From an uncultured Prevotella sp. (GTDB taxonomy: Bacteria; Bacteroidota; Bacteroidia; Bacteroidales; Bacteroidaceae), in NCBI GenBank assembly GCA_947167845.1, contig CAMVJQ010000023.1:1-35880 (forward strand): a stretch of DNA of 35,880 nt, written 5' to 3'. Both the position numbers and the translations under genes were made by a program. This document shows, piece after piece, positions 15,533 to 24,606 of this stretch; position 1 is the stretch's first letter, and the number at the start of each line of letters is the position of its first letter. The notes under the pieces were generated by a model that saw only the letters and a list, made by a program, of their open reading frames with translations, was not told the origin of the DNA and searched no databases.

Positions 15533-17257
15533 TTATTCTTCATGCGGCTTCAGGATAATACAGTCGATACGCATCGTTCGAGTGTGCGTATTGTTACGTT
15601 GCTGGGTACTCGACACGCGTGTCTCCACCTTCAACGTCACCTGTGCATTCTCTTCTTCCAGGCCGTAACTACATACGGGGAACTTATAGTCCTCAGCAAT
15701 CTTGATGTAGTCCACCACATCCGGATTAGTCGTATAGGAAGAGACCACCTGGTCGGTCTGCGCCACTCCCTGCTGGTTGTGGAAGCCCAGCGTACAGCGT
15801 ACGACGGTCGGCAGGCGCTGTATCGCCGTGGCATTACTGTCGTTGGCCAATGCCGGAGCAGTCACCAGATAGATGTCGTAGCCGATATTAGAGAGTACGT
15901 CTGTGATGTTAAACGTCACACTGTGATTCACCGTCGTGATGGCAGGCTCAAACTCCACAAAACCATTGTTTGACACCGTGTTATAGAATGCATTGTCAGA
16001 AGTGACATAGCGGCTCTGTGGCGTGATCGTCTCCACCTGGAGGGTGTCGGAGCCCTGCACCCTCTCAACCTTGCTGACGGTCTGGATAGCACCTTGGCTC
16101 TCTGCCTCAATGATACGCGTCTGGAAGAAGGTCTCACGCTTGTCGAAAGGCCAGTCGCTTGACTTCATGACCTTACCATTACTGCACTCAACCTCTGTTG
16201 TGCCGGTAAAGATGCCGCCAGCCTGCAGCGGGTAGAAATACTGGTAATAATGCAGGCTGTCTGCTCCCCATGTGTAGCGACGGGAGGTGAAATTCGTCAC
16301 GGCATTGGTCGACATGGCAGAATCCTGCAACATCTTGTCGGTATTGAGGGTGCGGCTGAAGGCCGTACCCTTGACGATGGCCATTCGCGTGTTGGTGTAA
16401 TGCAAGGAGTCGCGGTCCTCCACGTTATTGTCATAATTGAAGTACTCCTTATACTCGTCCACCAGGTCAGCCCAGACCTCGTTGGTGGGAACCACCATCC
16501 AGTAGACACTGTCCTCTGAATTCAGGCGGGCACGAAGGAATTCAGAGTCAAAGAGGTCGTTCTGCTGCACGAAGACGGAATCCAGATAGACGGTCTTACC
16601 ATCCACTATACCACCCTCGACACTTTTCTCCGGCTGGAACTCCCTGCGGTAGAACATGCTGTTGTAGAAGAAGTTCGCCACGCTGTCCAGGGCATTGTCC
16701 TTACGCAGATACTCAAACACGTTGGCGAAGTAGTTCACCTTGCTCCCCACGGTGAAGAGCACGCCGTTGCCATAAAGTTTGTTGGTTGATGTCAGCGGGG
16801 TATTGTCTATCTGCCCAGACTTCAGAATAGCGTACTTTCCGTTCATCAGCACAATGGAGTCATTGCTCTTGGAAGAAGTGGAGAAGTTATACAGTGCGAT
16901 ATGGTTCTGCAGAAACTCCTTGATGGTCGTGTTCTCTTCGTCATTCACCTTTCCCTTCTGCTGATTATAGGAAGCAATCAGCGCGTCGGCCTCATCCTTT
17001 GAGAGAGCGTCGTTGGTCGGCGCAAAGACGGTGAACACCTGACTGCTGGCCAGCGACTTGTCATACCCGCAGGCCTGCACCACACTGGCAAAGTTACTCA
17101 GATTCGCGTCTTTCTGGATAGCATCCCAAAGAGAGCCCTCCATAACGCCAGTAGAAGCACCGTTGTAATGGTCATCCCACGTATCCGTGCATGCTACCAG
17201 GGTTAGGGCGGCTACGGCCAGCCCTAACACCTTGTTATATATATTCTTGGTAATCAT
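15533..17257 (-). CDS. Fasciclin (FAS1) domain lipoprotein
   Basis: A 574-residue protein from the ATG at 17257 (MITKNIYNK); an upstream TTG is rejected. The lipobox LTLVAC gives a lipidated N-terminus (ACTDTWDDHY). At least two FAS1 domains are visible: the first about residues 35-175 with NLSNFASVVQ and VFTVFAPTNDAL; the second from about 175 with YFANVFEYLRKDNALDSV and VYWMVVPTNEVWADL. The C-terminal 130 residues are a beta-rich region with no family I recognise. FAS1 domains mediate adhesion or binding; in a SusCD locus such lipoproteins may take the place of SusE/SusF-type surface glycan-binding proteins. This is inference. It lies between another FAS1 gene and SusC2. Confidence 0.85.
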   Translation of the reverse strand: MITKNIYNKVLGLAVAALTLVACTDTWDDHYNGASTGVMEGSLWDAIQKDANLSNFASVVQACGYDKSLASSQVFTVFAPTNDALSKDEADALIASYNQQKGKVNDEENTTIKEFLQNHIALYNFSTSSKSNDSIVLMNGKYAILKSGQIDNTPLTSTNKLYGNGVLFTVGSKVNYFANVFEYLRKDNALDSVANFFYNSMFYRREFQPEKSVEGGIVDGKTVYLDSVFVQQNDLFDSEFLRARLNSEDSVYWMVVPTNEVWADLVDEYKEYFNYDNNVEDRDSLHYTNTRMAIVKGTAFSRTLNTDKMLQDSAMSTNAVTNFTSRRYTWGADSLHYYQYFYPLQAGGIFTGTTEVECSNGKVMKSSDWPFDKRETFFQTRIIEAESQGAIQTVSKVERVQGSDTLQVETITPQSRYVTSDNAFYNTVSNNGFVEFEPAITTVNHSVTFNITDVLSNIGYDIYLVTAPALANDSNATAIQRLPTVVRCTLGFHNQQGVAQTDQVVSSYTTNPDVVDYIKIAEDYKFPVCSYGLEEENAQVTLKVETRVSSTQQRNNTHTRTMRIDCIILKPHEE

Positions 17258-17287
17258 AATTTTCAATTTTCAATTCTCAATTCTCAA
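17246..17287 (-). repeat. AT-rich junction repeat and start cassette (FAS1/DUF5108 to FAS1)
   Basis: The short block of TTGAGAATTGAGAATTG followed by AAAATTG units and the shared start context ATTATGATTACCAAGA fills the gap between the TAG stop at 17291 and the ATG at 17257. Unlike 8479-8580 and 12158-12260, the repeat does not continue into the gene. Confidence 0.8.
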
Positions 17288-17290
17288 ATC

Positions 17291-19381
17291 CTACAGATCG
17301 TCCTCCATCTCTCCGTCACCGTCTACACCGTAGACGCTCTTGGGAACCAGTTCGAGGTAGTCGAGCATAAACTCGTTGTTGTTACCCTGCTTACCGTCAC
17401 TGGCCACACGGAATCGGATGTAGTGATCCTTGGTGGCATCCATATAGGTCTGACAGAGCACACGGCGGTGGGTACGGTAGTTACCCACGAAGAAGAGTTT
17501 CTCTGACGTACTGAAGTGGAACAGAGAACGCGGTGCACGGTAGGCCCCCAGGTTCTTCAGCACCTTCTGTTCAGAAGCCTTCTCCTCATCTGACGTCTTG
17601 TCGTAGTCAGCCGGTCCCTCATCCCATACGAAACGGTCGCCGAGGAATGCCTCGTCATTCAGGAACTGCGTCATGTCGAGGGGGATACCCTGCGGCACAC
17701 CGTCGAAATAGACCTGTGCCACGCCACGGGTCGTCAGGGCACAGAAGCCGAGACGAACCTGCCAGTCACCGCTATATGGCACAGGAGGCAGACGGAACTC
17801 GAAGTCGTAGTCGCCGAAGAGGTTCCACTCATCACCCTGCCATGACCAGAAGTTGATGTGCGGACGGCGCAGCACGACATAGCAGTTGGAGAATTTCACA
17901 CCGTCGAGATAGCCGAGGGGGAAGTAATAGTTTCGTCCGTTCTTCGGAGTCGATGAGTCATCGGGCACGCCGGAGTTGTCATCCTGTGTCGGGTCACCCT
18001 CGAAGCGCAGACCGTTGGTCATCACCTCTGGGAACACACTTGAGAAGTCGAGACGGATACGCATATTCTGCACCTTGTTCTGCACCTCATCGCTGAAGGC
18101 CACAATGTCATCCACATAGAAGAAGTGACCATTCAGGGCATCGTGCGTCACATCGGCCTCAACAGTCGGGTCGATATGCTGTCCCTCTATCTGGTACTGT
18201 GAGTCATAGCGACGGTTGATATAGCGCTCACCCTTGGTAGCATTGCCCATATAGGCCGTCACCGTCGCCTTTTCTATCTTAATCATAGTATGAGGCAGCA
18301 AGGTATGGAACCACTCAATCGGGTTAATCAACGTCTCTTCGAAACCGAAGGCGCCCTGCACCACACCGATGTTCACATCCATAGGCGTCAGGTCGGATGT
18401 ACCGGCCACATAGCGAGTCAGGATATGATACTGGATGAAACGCTTTAGTGGGTTCACACTGTCCGTCAGGTTCTCAAAACTGTGGCCCGGTGCACTCACG
18501 TCATTAGGATATACCTTGTCGTATATCTGGCATGCCAGGTCATAGAGCGCACGGATATCACCTTTGGCAATACCGTATTTCGACTGCAAGACCTCGTCGG
18601 GTTCCACAAACACCGTATAGCCGTATTTCTTCGTGTCAGGCACCCAAGCCACTTCCTTCCAGAAGTCGGATGTGTAATAGTACTTGGCATACGACTTGGC
18701 ATCATACGTATCGTCTTCCACCTTCGCAATCTGACTGATCACGTCAGTGGCTTCCATAGCCTTATAGAAGGTTGTGAATGTCTGATTGGCTGTTTCTGCC
18801 TGATCACGGATGATGTCGGCAATGTAACTGTTCGACTTCTCAATCACCATATCGATAGGCTGCATGATACCGTTCTCCACAGAGTCATCTTTCAGTGCAT
18901 AGTAGATATGTGCCGTGCCTTCGAGGTACACCACGGCATTGTCGTCTTCATCGAAACCCTGAGAGGTTGCAAGATAACGGCCCAGCATGTTCGACGTCGC
19001 CAGACGGTCCTGTGTCATCTCCATCGTGGTGTACATATTGTTCACCAGGTGCGTGCGGGCGATGGTATCACAGTCAGCATCGCTCAACTGTGACACGCTG
19101 GTCAGCCCACGGCCTTGCAGGTACGTGTTGACAGCATCGTTCGAAGGGACAAAGCAGGTATAGTGACCGTAGGCCGACAGGAGGTCCATCAGTCCGGCAC
19201 GGTTTACAATCTCGGTAAACTCACTGTATTCCGTCCGGTTCTTCAGGAAGTCACTGGCCATCTCACCGGTGAAGGTGTAGAAGTTGTCACTGTCGGGCTC
19301 GTCGGAACAGGCAGTAAGCGTCGGAACCATCAAGCCCAGCAGGGCCAGAAGTCCAAATATGTTATACTTTACTTTCTTCAT
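17291..19381 (-). CDS. Fasciclin (FAS1) lipoprotein with C-terminal DUF5108-like domain
   Basis: A 696-residue protein. The signal peptide ends in a lipobox (PTLTAC, Cys25), followed by an acidic stretch (SDEPDSDN) of the kind associated with surface-exported Bacteroidetes lipoproteins. The first FAS1 domain is about residues 45-190 (YSEFTEIVNRAGLMDLLSAY, YTCFVPSNDAV); a second, more divergent one is about 195-455 (FTTFYKAMEATDVISQIAKV, YGYTVFVEPDEVLQ, FFYVDDIVAFSD). From about residue 460 a beta-rich region (VFPEVMTNGLRF, VRLGFCALTTRGVAQVYFDG, EFMLDYLELVPKSVYG) fits DUF5108, commonly fused to fasciclin in Bacteroidetes. The start is 8 bases after the SusD1 stop, so it is tightly coupled. Probable role: a cell-surface binding partner of SusCD1. 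Confidence 0.85.
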   Translation of the reverse strand: MKKVKYNIFGLLALLGLMVPTLTACSDEPDSDNFYTFTGEMASDFLKNRTEYSEFTEIVNRAGLMDLLSAYGHYTCFVPSNDAVNTYLQGRGLTSVSQLSDADCDTIARTHLVNNMYTTMEMTQDRLATSNMLGRYLATSQGFDEDDNAVVYLEGTAHIYYALKDDSVENGIMQPIDMVIEKSNSYIADIIRDQAETANQTFTTFYKAMEATDVISQIAKVEDDTYDAKSYAKYYYTSDFWKEVAWVPDTKKYGYTVFVEPDEVLQSKYGIAKGDIRALYDLACQIYDKVYPNDVSAPGHSFENLTDSVNPLKRFIQYHILTRYVAGTSDLTPMDVNIGVVQGAFGFEETLINPIEWFHTLLPHTMIKIEKATVTAYMGNATKGERYINRRYDSQYQIEGQHIDPTVEADVTHDALNGHFFYVDDIVAFSDEVQNKVQNMRIRLDFSSVFPEVMTNGLRFEGDPTQDDNSGVPDDSSTPKNGRNYYFPLGYLDGVKFSNCYVVLRRPHINFWSWQGDEWNLFGDYDFEFRLPPVPYSGDWQVRLGFCALTTRGVAQVYFDGVPQGIPLDMTQFLNDEAFLGDRFVWDEGPADYDKTSDEEKASEQKVLKNLGAYRAPRSLFHFSTSEKLFFVGNYRTHRRVLCQTYMDATKDHYIRFRVASDGKQGNNNEFMLDYLELVPKSVYGVDGDGEMEDDL

Positions 19382-19389
19382 AACTTTCT

Positions 19390-21177
19390 CTAATTCTTCT
19401 GATAATTACTATCCTCACCACTACTGAAGGCCGGGTTCTGGACGAGTTTCTTGTTCACCTTGATCTCGTCATTGTTGTACGGCCAGTAGATGGCATCCAT
19501 CTTTGTCAGTTTGTTGGCAATCAGCGAACCGCCCGTCGTCACCTTGCGCAGAGCAGCGTTCGACAGGACTGTGGTGTTGCCGTCGCGCTGTGCGCGGCGC
19601 ACCAGGTCATACCAGCGCTTGCCTTCGAACATCAGTTCGCGCTGACGCTCCTGCAGCACCAGTTCCTCCATCTGCGACTTCGTCACATAGTCAGTGGCCA
19701 CAAGCGTGTCGGTCAATGTCGACTGGCAGACAGAGCGCTTGTTCACGGCATTCACCAGGTTGAAAGCCTGCGCCAGGATAGGCTCATTATGACTGATGGT
19801 GGCCGGATCACTACCTTCCTGCAGCATCTGCGTCAGGGCTTCTGCCTTCAGCAGCATGATGTCCGTCAGGCGGTAGATGACCCAGTTGGAGCCATTGTAA
19901 CCGTCGGTGTATTTCACGCCGTATAAAGCAGTGGGCGACGTGGTGGAGGCATTGATAGTGATGCTCTGTCTCGTAAACTTGTTGACGGCCTTGTTGAAAG
20001 CGTCGACGTTCTCATAGAGTCGGGCGTCCATTTTCTTGTTGCGGTCGCTGAAGACATTGCGTCCGCTCGACTTGTCGATGTCATCAATCAGGAAGTCCGA
20101 GGGTGCCAGATAGCCTCTGATGACATTCGCATTGCCATAGAGCACACCTACTGCCGTATTGGCTAACATGCTGTTGCCGCGAGGATCGTCGTCAAAGATA
20201 AGTTGGAAGATGATCTCCTGGCTGGCACGCTCGTTCTCCGAGTTGACATCTGAGCCGAACAGCGTCTCATAGGCATTTCCGTAGTAATTGCTCATCAGCA
20301 TATCGCTAATCAGGGGGAAGCCGTTGAAACGGGCCTCGTTGGTAGACTGGCTGCCGCCCCAGTTGCCACCGCCAGTGCGCAGCGACTGCTTCTCTTCGGC
20401 GATTTGCTTCTTGGAGGCGATGATCAGGTCGGCATAGTCGATACACTTCTGATAGTCTTTCTTCCAGAGATACATCTCGCAGAGCATCGCATTGATGGCA
20501 TCCTGCGTGATGCGTCCCGTCTGATAGAGCGGTGTCGTCGTAGGATAGCGGCGCACGGCCTGGCTCTTCACGCTCTCCAGACTTGTAATCAGCGAGTCGA
20601 GCACCGCATCAAACGGTGTGGCGGGCAACTCCATCTCCTGGTCGTCGTCCGTAAAGGCCACCGTAGAGTAAGGCACGTCGCGGAAGGTGCGGATGAGATA
20701 GAAATAGCACAGCGAACGGAGCGCCACCATCTCTGCGATATTGGCCTGCAACTCACTCTCCGTATAACCGGGGTCTGTGGCTGCCACCTGAGGCGCATAC
20801 TTGATCACCGTGTTGCAACGGTTGATGATGTTATAGAAGCCATCCCAAGTCGTATAGGCATTGGTAGCCATGATATTCTCGTTGAGTACGTTCATCAGGT
20901 TCTCGTCGTTGGTACTGTTAAGACCTGCTGCCAGATTCTCACTGCGGGCCTCGCCCCAGATGATCATCCGGCGCACGATGGGATCGTCCTGCATGCCTGA
21001 GTAGCAGCCGGCAATGACACCGTCGACATCGGCTTTCTCATTCCAGAATTTCTCCAGCACGATCTCATTCAACGGCTCAATATCGAGGAAACTAGAACAA
21101 CCGGAGACAACTGATCCCATGAGACCTATCAGTCCCATAAGCCCTGCTTTCTTTATTCTGTTTATCTTGGTAATCAT
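19390..21177 (-). CDS. SusD/RagB family glycan-binding lipoprotein (SusD1)
   Basis: A 595-residue protein from the ATG at 21177 (MITKINRIKK); an upstream TTG in the repeat is rejected. The lipobox SVVSGC is followed by the typical SusD mature start CSSFLDIEPLNEIVLEKFW. Further landmarks: DVDGVIAGCYSGM, EMVALRSLCYFYLIRTFRDVPY, the YGVKYTDGYNGSNWVIYRLTDIMLLKAEALTQ helix region shortened here to its SusD core, and RQRELMFEGKRWYDLVRRAQRDG near the C-terminus, a strong SusD signature. It is paired with SusC1 immediately upstream and should bind oligosaccharide at the outer surface. It looks more canonical than SusD2. Confidence 0.93.
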   Translation of the reverse strand: MITKINRIKKAGLMGLIGLMGSVVSGCSSFLDIEPLNEIVLEKFWNEKADVDGVIAGCYSGMQDDPIVRRMIIWGEARSENLAAGLNSTNDENLMNVLNENIMATNAYTTWDGFYNIINRCNTVIKYAPQVAATDPGYTESELQANIAEMVALRSLCYFYLIRTFRDVPYSTVAFTDDDQEMELPATPFDAVLDSLITSLESVKSQAVRRYPTTTPLYQTGRITQDAINAMLCEMYLWKKDYQKCIDYADLIIASKKQIAEEKQSLRTGGGNWGGSQSTNEARFNGFPLISDMLMSNYYGNAYETLFGSDVNSENERASQEIIFQLIFDDDPRGNSMLANTAVGVLYGNANVIRGYLAPSDFLIDDIDKSSGRNVFSDRNKKMDARLYENVDAFNKAVNKFTRQSITINASTTSPTALYGVKYTDGYNGSNWVIYRLTDIMLLKAEALTQMLQEGSDPATISHNEPILAQAFNLVNAVNKRSVCQSTLTDTLVATDYVTKSQMEELVLQERQRELMFEGKRWYDLVRRAQRDGNTTVLSNAALRKVTTGGSLIANKLTKMDAIYWPYNNDEIKVNKKLVQNPAFSSGEDSNYQKN

Positions 21178-21208
21178 AATTCTCAATTCTTAATTCTCAA
21201 TTCTCAAT
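21164..21208 (-). repeat. AT-rich junction repeat and start cassette (SusC1 / SusD1)
   Basis: Units of ATTGAGAATTGAGAATTAAG begin directly after the TAA stop of SusC1 and end in ATTATGATTACCAAGATAAA, which is the SusD1 start. The shared start context is identical to those at 8547, 12228 and 17257. Confidence 0.85.
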
Positions 21209-24200
21209 TTAGAAGTCCACGGTAATACCCAAGGTGTAAGAACGGGAACGCGGCGTCTGGGCCCAGTCGATGGCCGGGTCATAGCCACCCTGCGAGATAT
21301 CCGGGTCAACACCCGTGTACTTCGTGATAACAAATGGGTTGTTCACGCTGGCATAGAGAGAAATCTTGTTCAGGCCAATCCACTTCAGATATTTCTTTCT
21401 GATAGCGTATGAAAGTTGTGCATAACCCATACGCAGATAAGAACCATCCTCCACAAAGCGGTCGCTGACGAGAGAGTTGTAACTTGAAGTTGAACCGTAC
21501 ATAGCACGCGGAATCGTGGTGATGTCACCCTCCTTGCGCCAACGGTAGTTCACGGCCTGGCTCTGGTTGTTATTGTTCACCATCGACTCAGCATTCAGGC
21601 GGGCCATATTCAGAATCTTGTTACCATAACGGTAGGTGAACTGTGTGGTCAGACGCCAGTCACCATAACTGAAGGTGAATCCGAAACCACCAGTCAGTTT
21701 TGGCAGTGAGGAACCGAGGTAGACGATATCGAGGGCATTGATCTGTCCGTCGTTATTCACATCCTCATACATGGCATCACCACCATTGAAGCGATAGTTC
21801 TTACCAGTACCGTCATTGGTGTAATTGTACATCATGCGTACGGGATTGCCTTGAGCATCCGTTATCACGGTCCCGTCGGCATTCATGGCCACCGGAGCCG
21901 TCTTGCCGGAAGCCAGGAACTCTGCCCGCTCACTTTCACTCATCTTATTAAAGGTGGAGTAATTATACTGGTAGACTCCCTTGTACTTGAAACCGTAGAT
22001 GGCTCCCAGCGGGTTGTTCAACTGCACGCGGCGCAGCCACTCTGCATTGCCGTAGGCAAAGGTGGAGTTCAGGTTGTTCAGGATGTACTCATCCATCTCC
22101 AGGATCTCGTTGCGGTTGTTACCGAAGTTGGCATTGAAGTCAAACTGGAACTTGCCGGCCTTCACCAAGCGGTTGGTCGTGATGTGGAACTCCCAACCGG
22201 TGTTGCGCATCTTACCGCTGTTACGATAAGGTACCGTCATGTAACCTGAGTTGGAGGGGATCCGGTAGTTCTCCAGCAGCATGTCGGTGGTCGTCGAGCG
22301 ATAGGCCTCGAATACCAGGTTGATGCGGTCGTCGAGGAAGCCAAGGTCGAAACCGATGTTATAACTGGATACGATCTGCCACTTCATGTCGGTCAGGCGA
22401 ATATTGATGGGATACATGGCCGACATGTCCAGATACTTCGATGTCGTGCCATACTTGGACGTATAGAGATACTCCTTGTTGGGCTGGTTACCCACCTTAC
22501 CCCAACTGGGACGGATGGCCAGCATGGAAAGCACCGGCTGCAACTTCTGCATCCAAGGCTCATCGCTGATAATCCACTTCAGTGATGCGGAGGGGAAGTA
22601 GCCCCAGCGATGGCCGGGACCGAACTTCGTCGTACCGTCGGCACGGATTGTGAAGTCGGCGATGTAGCGGCCCTTATAGGCATAGTGGGCTGACAGCGTG
22701 TAATACATCGAGCGCCACTGGTTGTACCAGGAATCGAGTTTGTCAATCTGGCCGCCGGCCAGCGTGCCGCTGGTACCTGATGGAGCGCCACTCTTGTCTT
22801 CCGACTGGCCTGTCGACGAACCGGAAGTCAGTTCAAAGCGGCCCAGCAGCATGGCAGAATGGTCCTTGTTCTTGAAAGCAGGAATCAGGGTCAGCGTCTG
22901 CTTGGTGTTGAACGACACACTCTTCGAAGAGCCGTCATAGGAGGTGTTCACGCCGCTGTTCCAGCCCACCGTACGCAACTCCTGCGGATAGAAGCGGTTG
23001 TCGTACTGGTTGAAGATGTTCATATACACCGAACCACGCCAGTTCAACTGCCAGTGATCCTCATCGAGACCCAGCAACTGGTACTGGATAATCAGTTCAG
23101 GCGACATGTCGTATGTGCGCTGCTGGTTCTTCGCCAGATTAGCACTGGCCACGGGGTTCGGATAGATCTTCTGGTCGCCGTTGAAGATGCTCGAACCGCT
23201 CTGCAGCATCATATAGTAAGCATTGGTGTCAGCACCCGTCAGGGGGTCCTGCTCATAGATACCCATATTCGGCATCTTCATCTGTGCAATGGCCAGCAGT
23301 CCCTGTCCGTCGCCCTTGAAGGCAACCCAGTTGTCTTTGTTGTACACCCAGTTCTTGTCATTCTTCGTATAGGTCAGTGCGAAGTTGGTGCTGACGCGGA
23401 TTCGTTCAGAGACATTGTAGTCGAGGGCCACACGGGTAGAGAAACGGTTGAGTTTCTGCTTGATGATGGTACCCGTCTCATGGTCGAAACCGCCACCGAT
23501 ACGGAACAGTGCCTTCTCACCACCACCGCTGATGGTGATGTAGTGGTTCTGGCGCAGACCCCACTGGGTGACAGCGTCGCGCCAGTCGGTATTGTTGTTA
23601 TACTGCTCATACTCCGAGAAGGTGGGATCATAGTTGATTTCATTGATGGTGGCAGAGGCACCGTCATCCTGTGACGGATTGAAGTAAGCCTCTTTCAGCA
23701 GCATCGTATAGTCGTCACCATTCAACATGTCATAGCCCTTAGGCTGGTAGGTGCCTGTGAGTTTCAGTGAATAGGTCAGTTTCGGCGCACCACGTGTACC
23801 ACGCTTGGTGGTCAGTTCGATCACACCGCTACCGCCCTGTGAACCATAGATGGCCGTAGCAGCGGCATCCTTCAGCACGCGGATGTCGGCGATGTCCTCC
23901 GGGTTGATGTTCAGCAGTTCGGCGAACTTCTCGTTGTTGGCCGAGGCCATGTCGAAGTTGTCGAGGCTCACCTCGCGGATATTGCCGTCGACCACGATCA
24001 GCGGGTTAGAATCCGTCAGGGTCGAGAGAGAACTGGCACCACGCAGACGCATGGTAGAACCAGAGCCCAGGTCACCGGAGTTTCCGATGATGTCAAGACC
24101 TGCGATACGTCCCTGCAGTGCCTCATCTACTGTGGTGAAGGCCATACCTTCCACCGATTTCATCGAGAAAGTCTGGGTAGCACTTGAAACCTCTCGCTGC

Positions 24201-24574
24201 GGGATGGGCAGGCCATTACCCGTCACACGACGCTTTGACTTGACGGTCACCTCCTTGATCATGGTGCCCGATTTCATCTTGATATTATAGGTCGTGCGGT
24301 TGATGGCCATCACCTGCGTGTCCATACCCACGTAACTGAAGCGGATACGGTCCTTCGTGTTCTTCACCTTCATCGTGAAGTTACCATTCAGGTCAGTGAT
24401 GGCCGATTCGATGATACGCCCGTTGCCGTCGATCTCGCAGACGGTTGCTCCCATCAGCGGACCCATATCGTCGCTCACTGTTCCGTGAACCGACGTGATT
24501 GCCTGTTGCGCATTGATGCCCATCGGGGTCAGCAGCGCCAGCATCAATATGATGGATTTCAGAATCCTTTGCAT
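21209..24574 (-). CDS. SusC/RagA family TonB-dependent outer-membrane transporter (SusC1)
   Basis: A 1121-residue protein. The signal peptide is MQRILKSIILMLALLTPMGINAQ. Residues about 27-110 form a carboxypeptidase-regulatory-like domain (VHGTVSDDMGPLMGATV, FSYVGMDTQ). Next is the plug (TVDEALQGRIAGLDIIGNSG, NPLIVVDGNIREVS, DIADIRVLKDAAATAIYGSQGG) and then a long barrel ending RSYTLGITVDF, with the terminal Phe typical of outer-membrane barrels. Late calcium-site-like motifs (DVNNDGQINALDIVYLG) and YLRMGYAQLSYAIRKKYL are standard SusC features. It pairs with SusD1 and is preceded and followed by FAS1 lipoprotein genes. It is presumed to import arabino-oligosaccharides released by the GH43/GH51 enzymes. 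Confidence 0.94.
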   Translation of the reverse strand: MQRILKSIILMLALLTPMGINAQQAITSVHGTVSDDMGPLMGATVCEIDGNGRIIESAITDLNGNFTMKVKNTKDRIRFSYVGMDTQVMAINRTTYNIKMKSGTMIKEVTVKSKRRVTGNGLPIPQREVSSATQTFSMKSVEGMAFTTVDEALQGRIAGLDIIGNSGDLGSGSTMRLRGASSLSTLTDSNPLIVVDGNIREVSLDNFDMASANNEKFAELLNINPEDIADIRVLKDAAATAIYGSQGGSGVIELTTKRGTRGAPKLTYSLKLTGTYQPKGYDMLNGDDYTMLLKEAYFNPSQDDGASATINEINYDPTFSEYEQYNNNTDWRDAVTQWGLRQNHYITISGGGEKALFRIGGGFDHETGTIIKQKLNRFSTRVALDYNVSERIRVSTNFALTYTKNDKNWVYNKDNWVAFKGDGQGLLAIAQMKMPNMGIYEQDPLTGADTNAYYMMLQSGSSIFNGDQKIYPNPVASANLAKNQQRTYDMSPELIIQYQLLGLDEDHWQLNWRGSVYMNIFNQYDNRFYPQELRTVGWNSGVNTSYDGSSKSVSFNTKQTLTLIPAFKNKDHSAMLLGRFELTSGSSTGQSEDKSGAPSGTSGTLAGGQIDKLDSWYNQWRSMYYTLSAHYAYKGRYIADFTIRADGTTKFGPGHRWGYFPSASLKWIISDEPWMQKLQPVLSMLAIRPSWGKVGNQPNKEYLYTSKYGTTSKYLDMSAMYPINIRLTDMKWQIVSSYNIGFDLGFLDDRINLVFEAYRSTTTDMLLENYRIPSNSGYMTVPYRNSGKMRNTGWEFHITTNRLVKAGKFQFDFNANFGNNRNEILEMDEYILNNLNSTFAYGNAEWLRRVQLNNPLGAIYGFKYKGVYQYNYSTFNKMSESERAEFLASGKTAPVAMNADGTVITDAQGNPVRMMYNYTNDGTGKNYRFNGGDAMYEDVNNDGQINALDIVYLGSSLPKLTGGFGFTFSYGDWRLTTQFTYRYGNKILNMARLNAESMVNNNNQSQAVNYRWRKEGDITTIPRAMYGSTSSYNSLVSDRFVEDGSYLRMGYAQLSYAIRKKYLKWIGLNKISLYASVNNPFVITKYTGVDPDISQGGYDPAIDWAQTPRSRSYTLGITVDF

Positions 24575-24576
24575 AT

Positions 24577-24606
24577 CTCTTAATTCTTAGTTCTTAATTC
24601 TTAATT
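24577..24606 (-). repeat. Variant AT-rich junction repeat (FAS1 / SusC1)
   Basis: On the minus strand AATTAAGAACTAAGAATTAAG spans the stop of the fasciclin gene and leads to the SusC1 ATG at 24574. It is a diverged version of the repeat at the other operon junctions and lacks the shared ATTATGATTACCAAG start context. Confidence 0.65.

Noticed and set aside
15514..15543. Upstream ATG of SusC2 overlapping the FAS1 gene
   Set aside because: It would put ten polar residues ahead of the signal peptide; later ATGs (15513, 15510, 15501) fit better.
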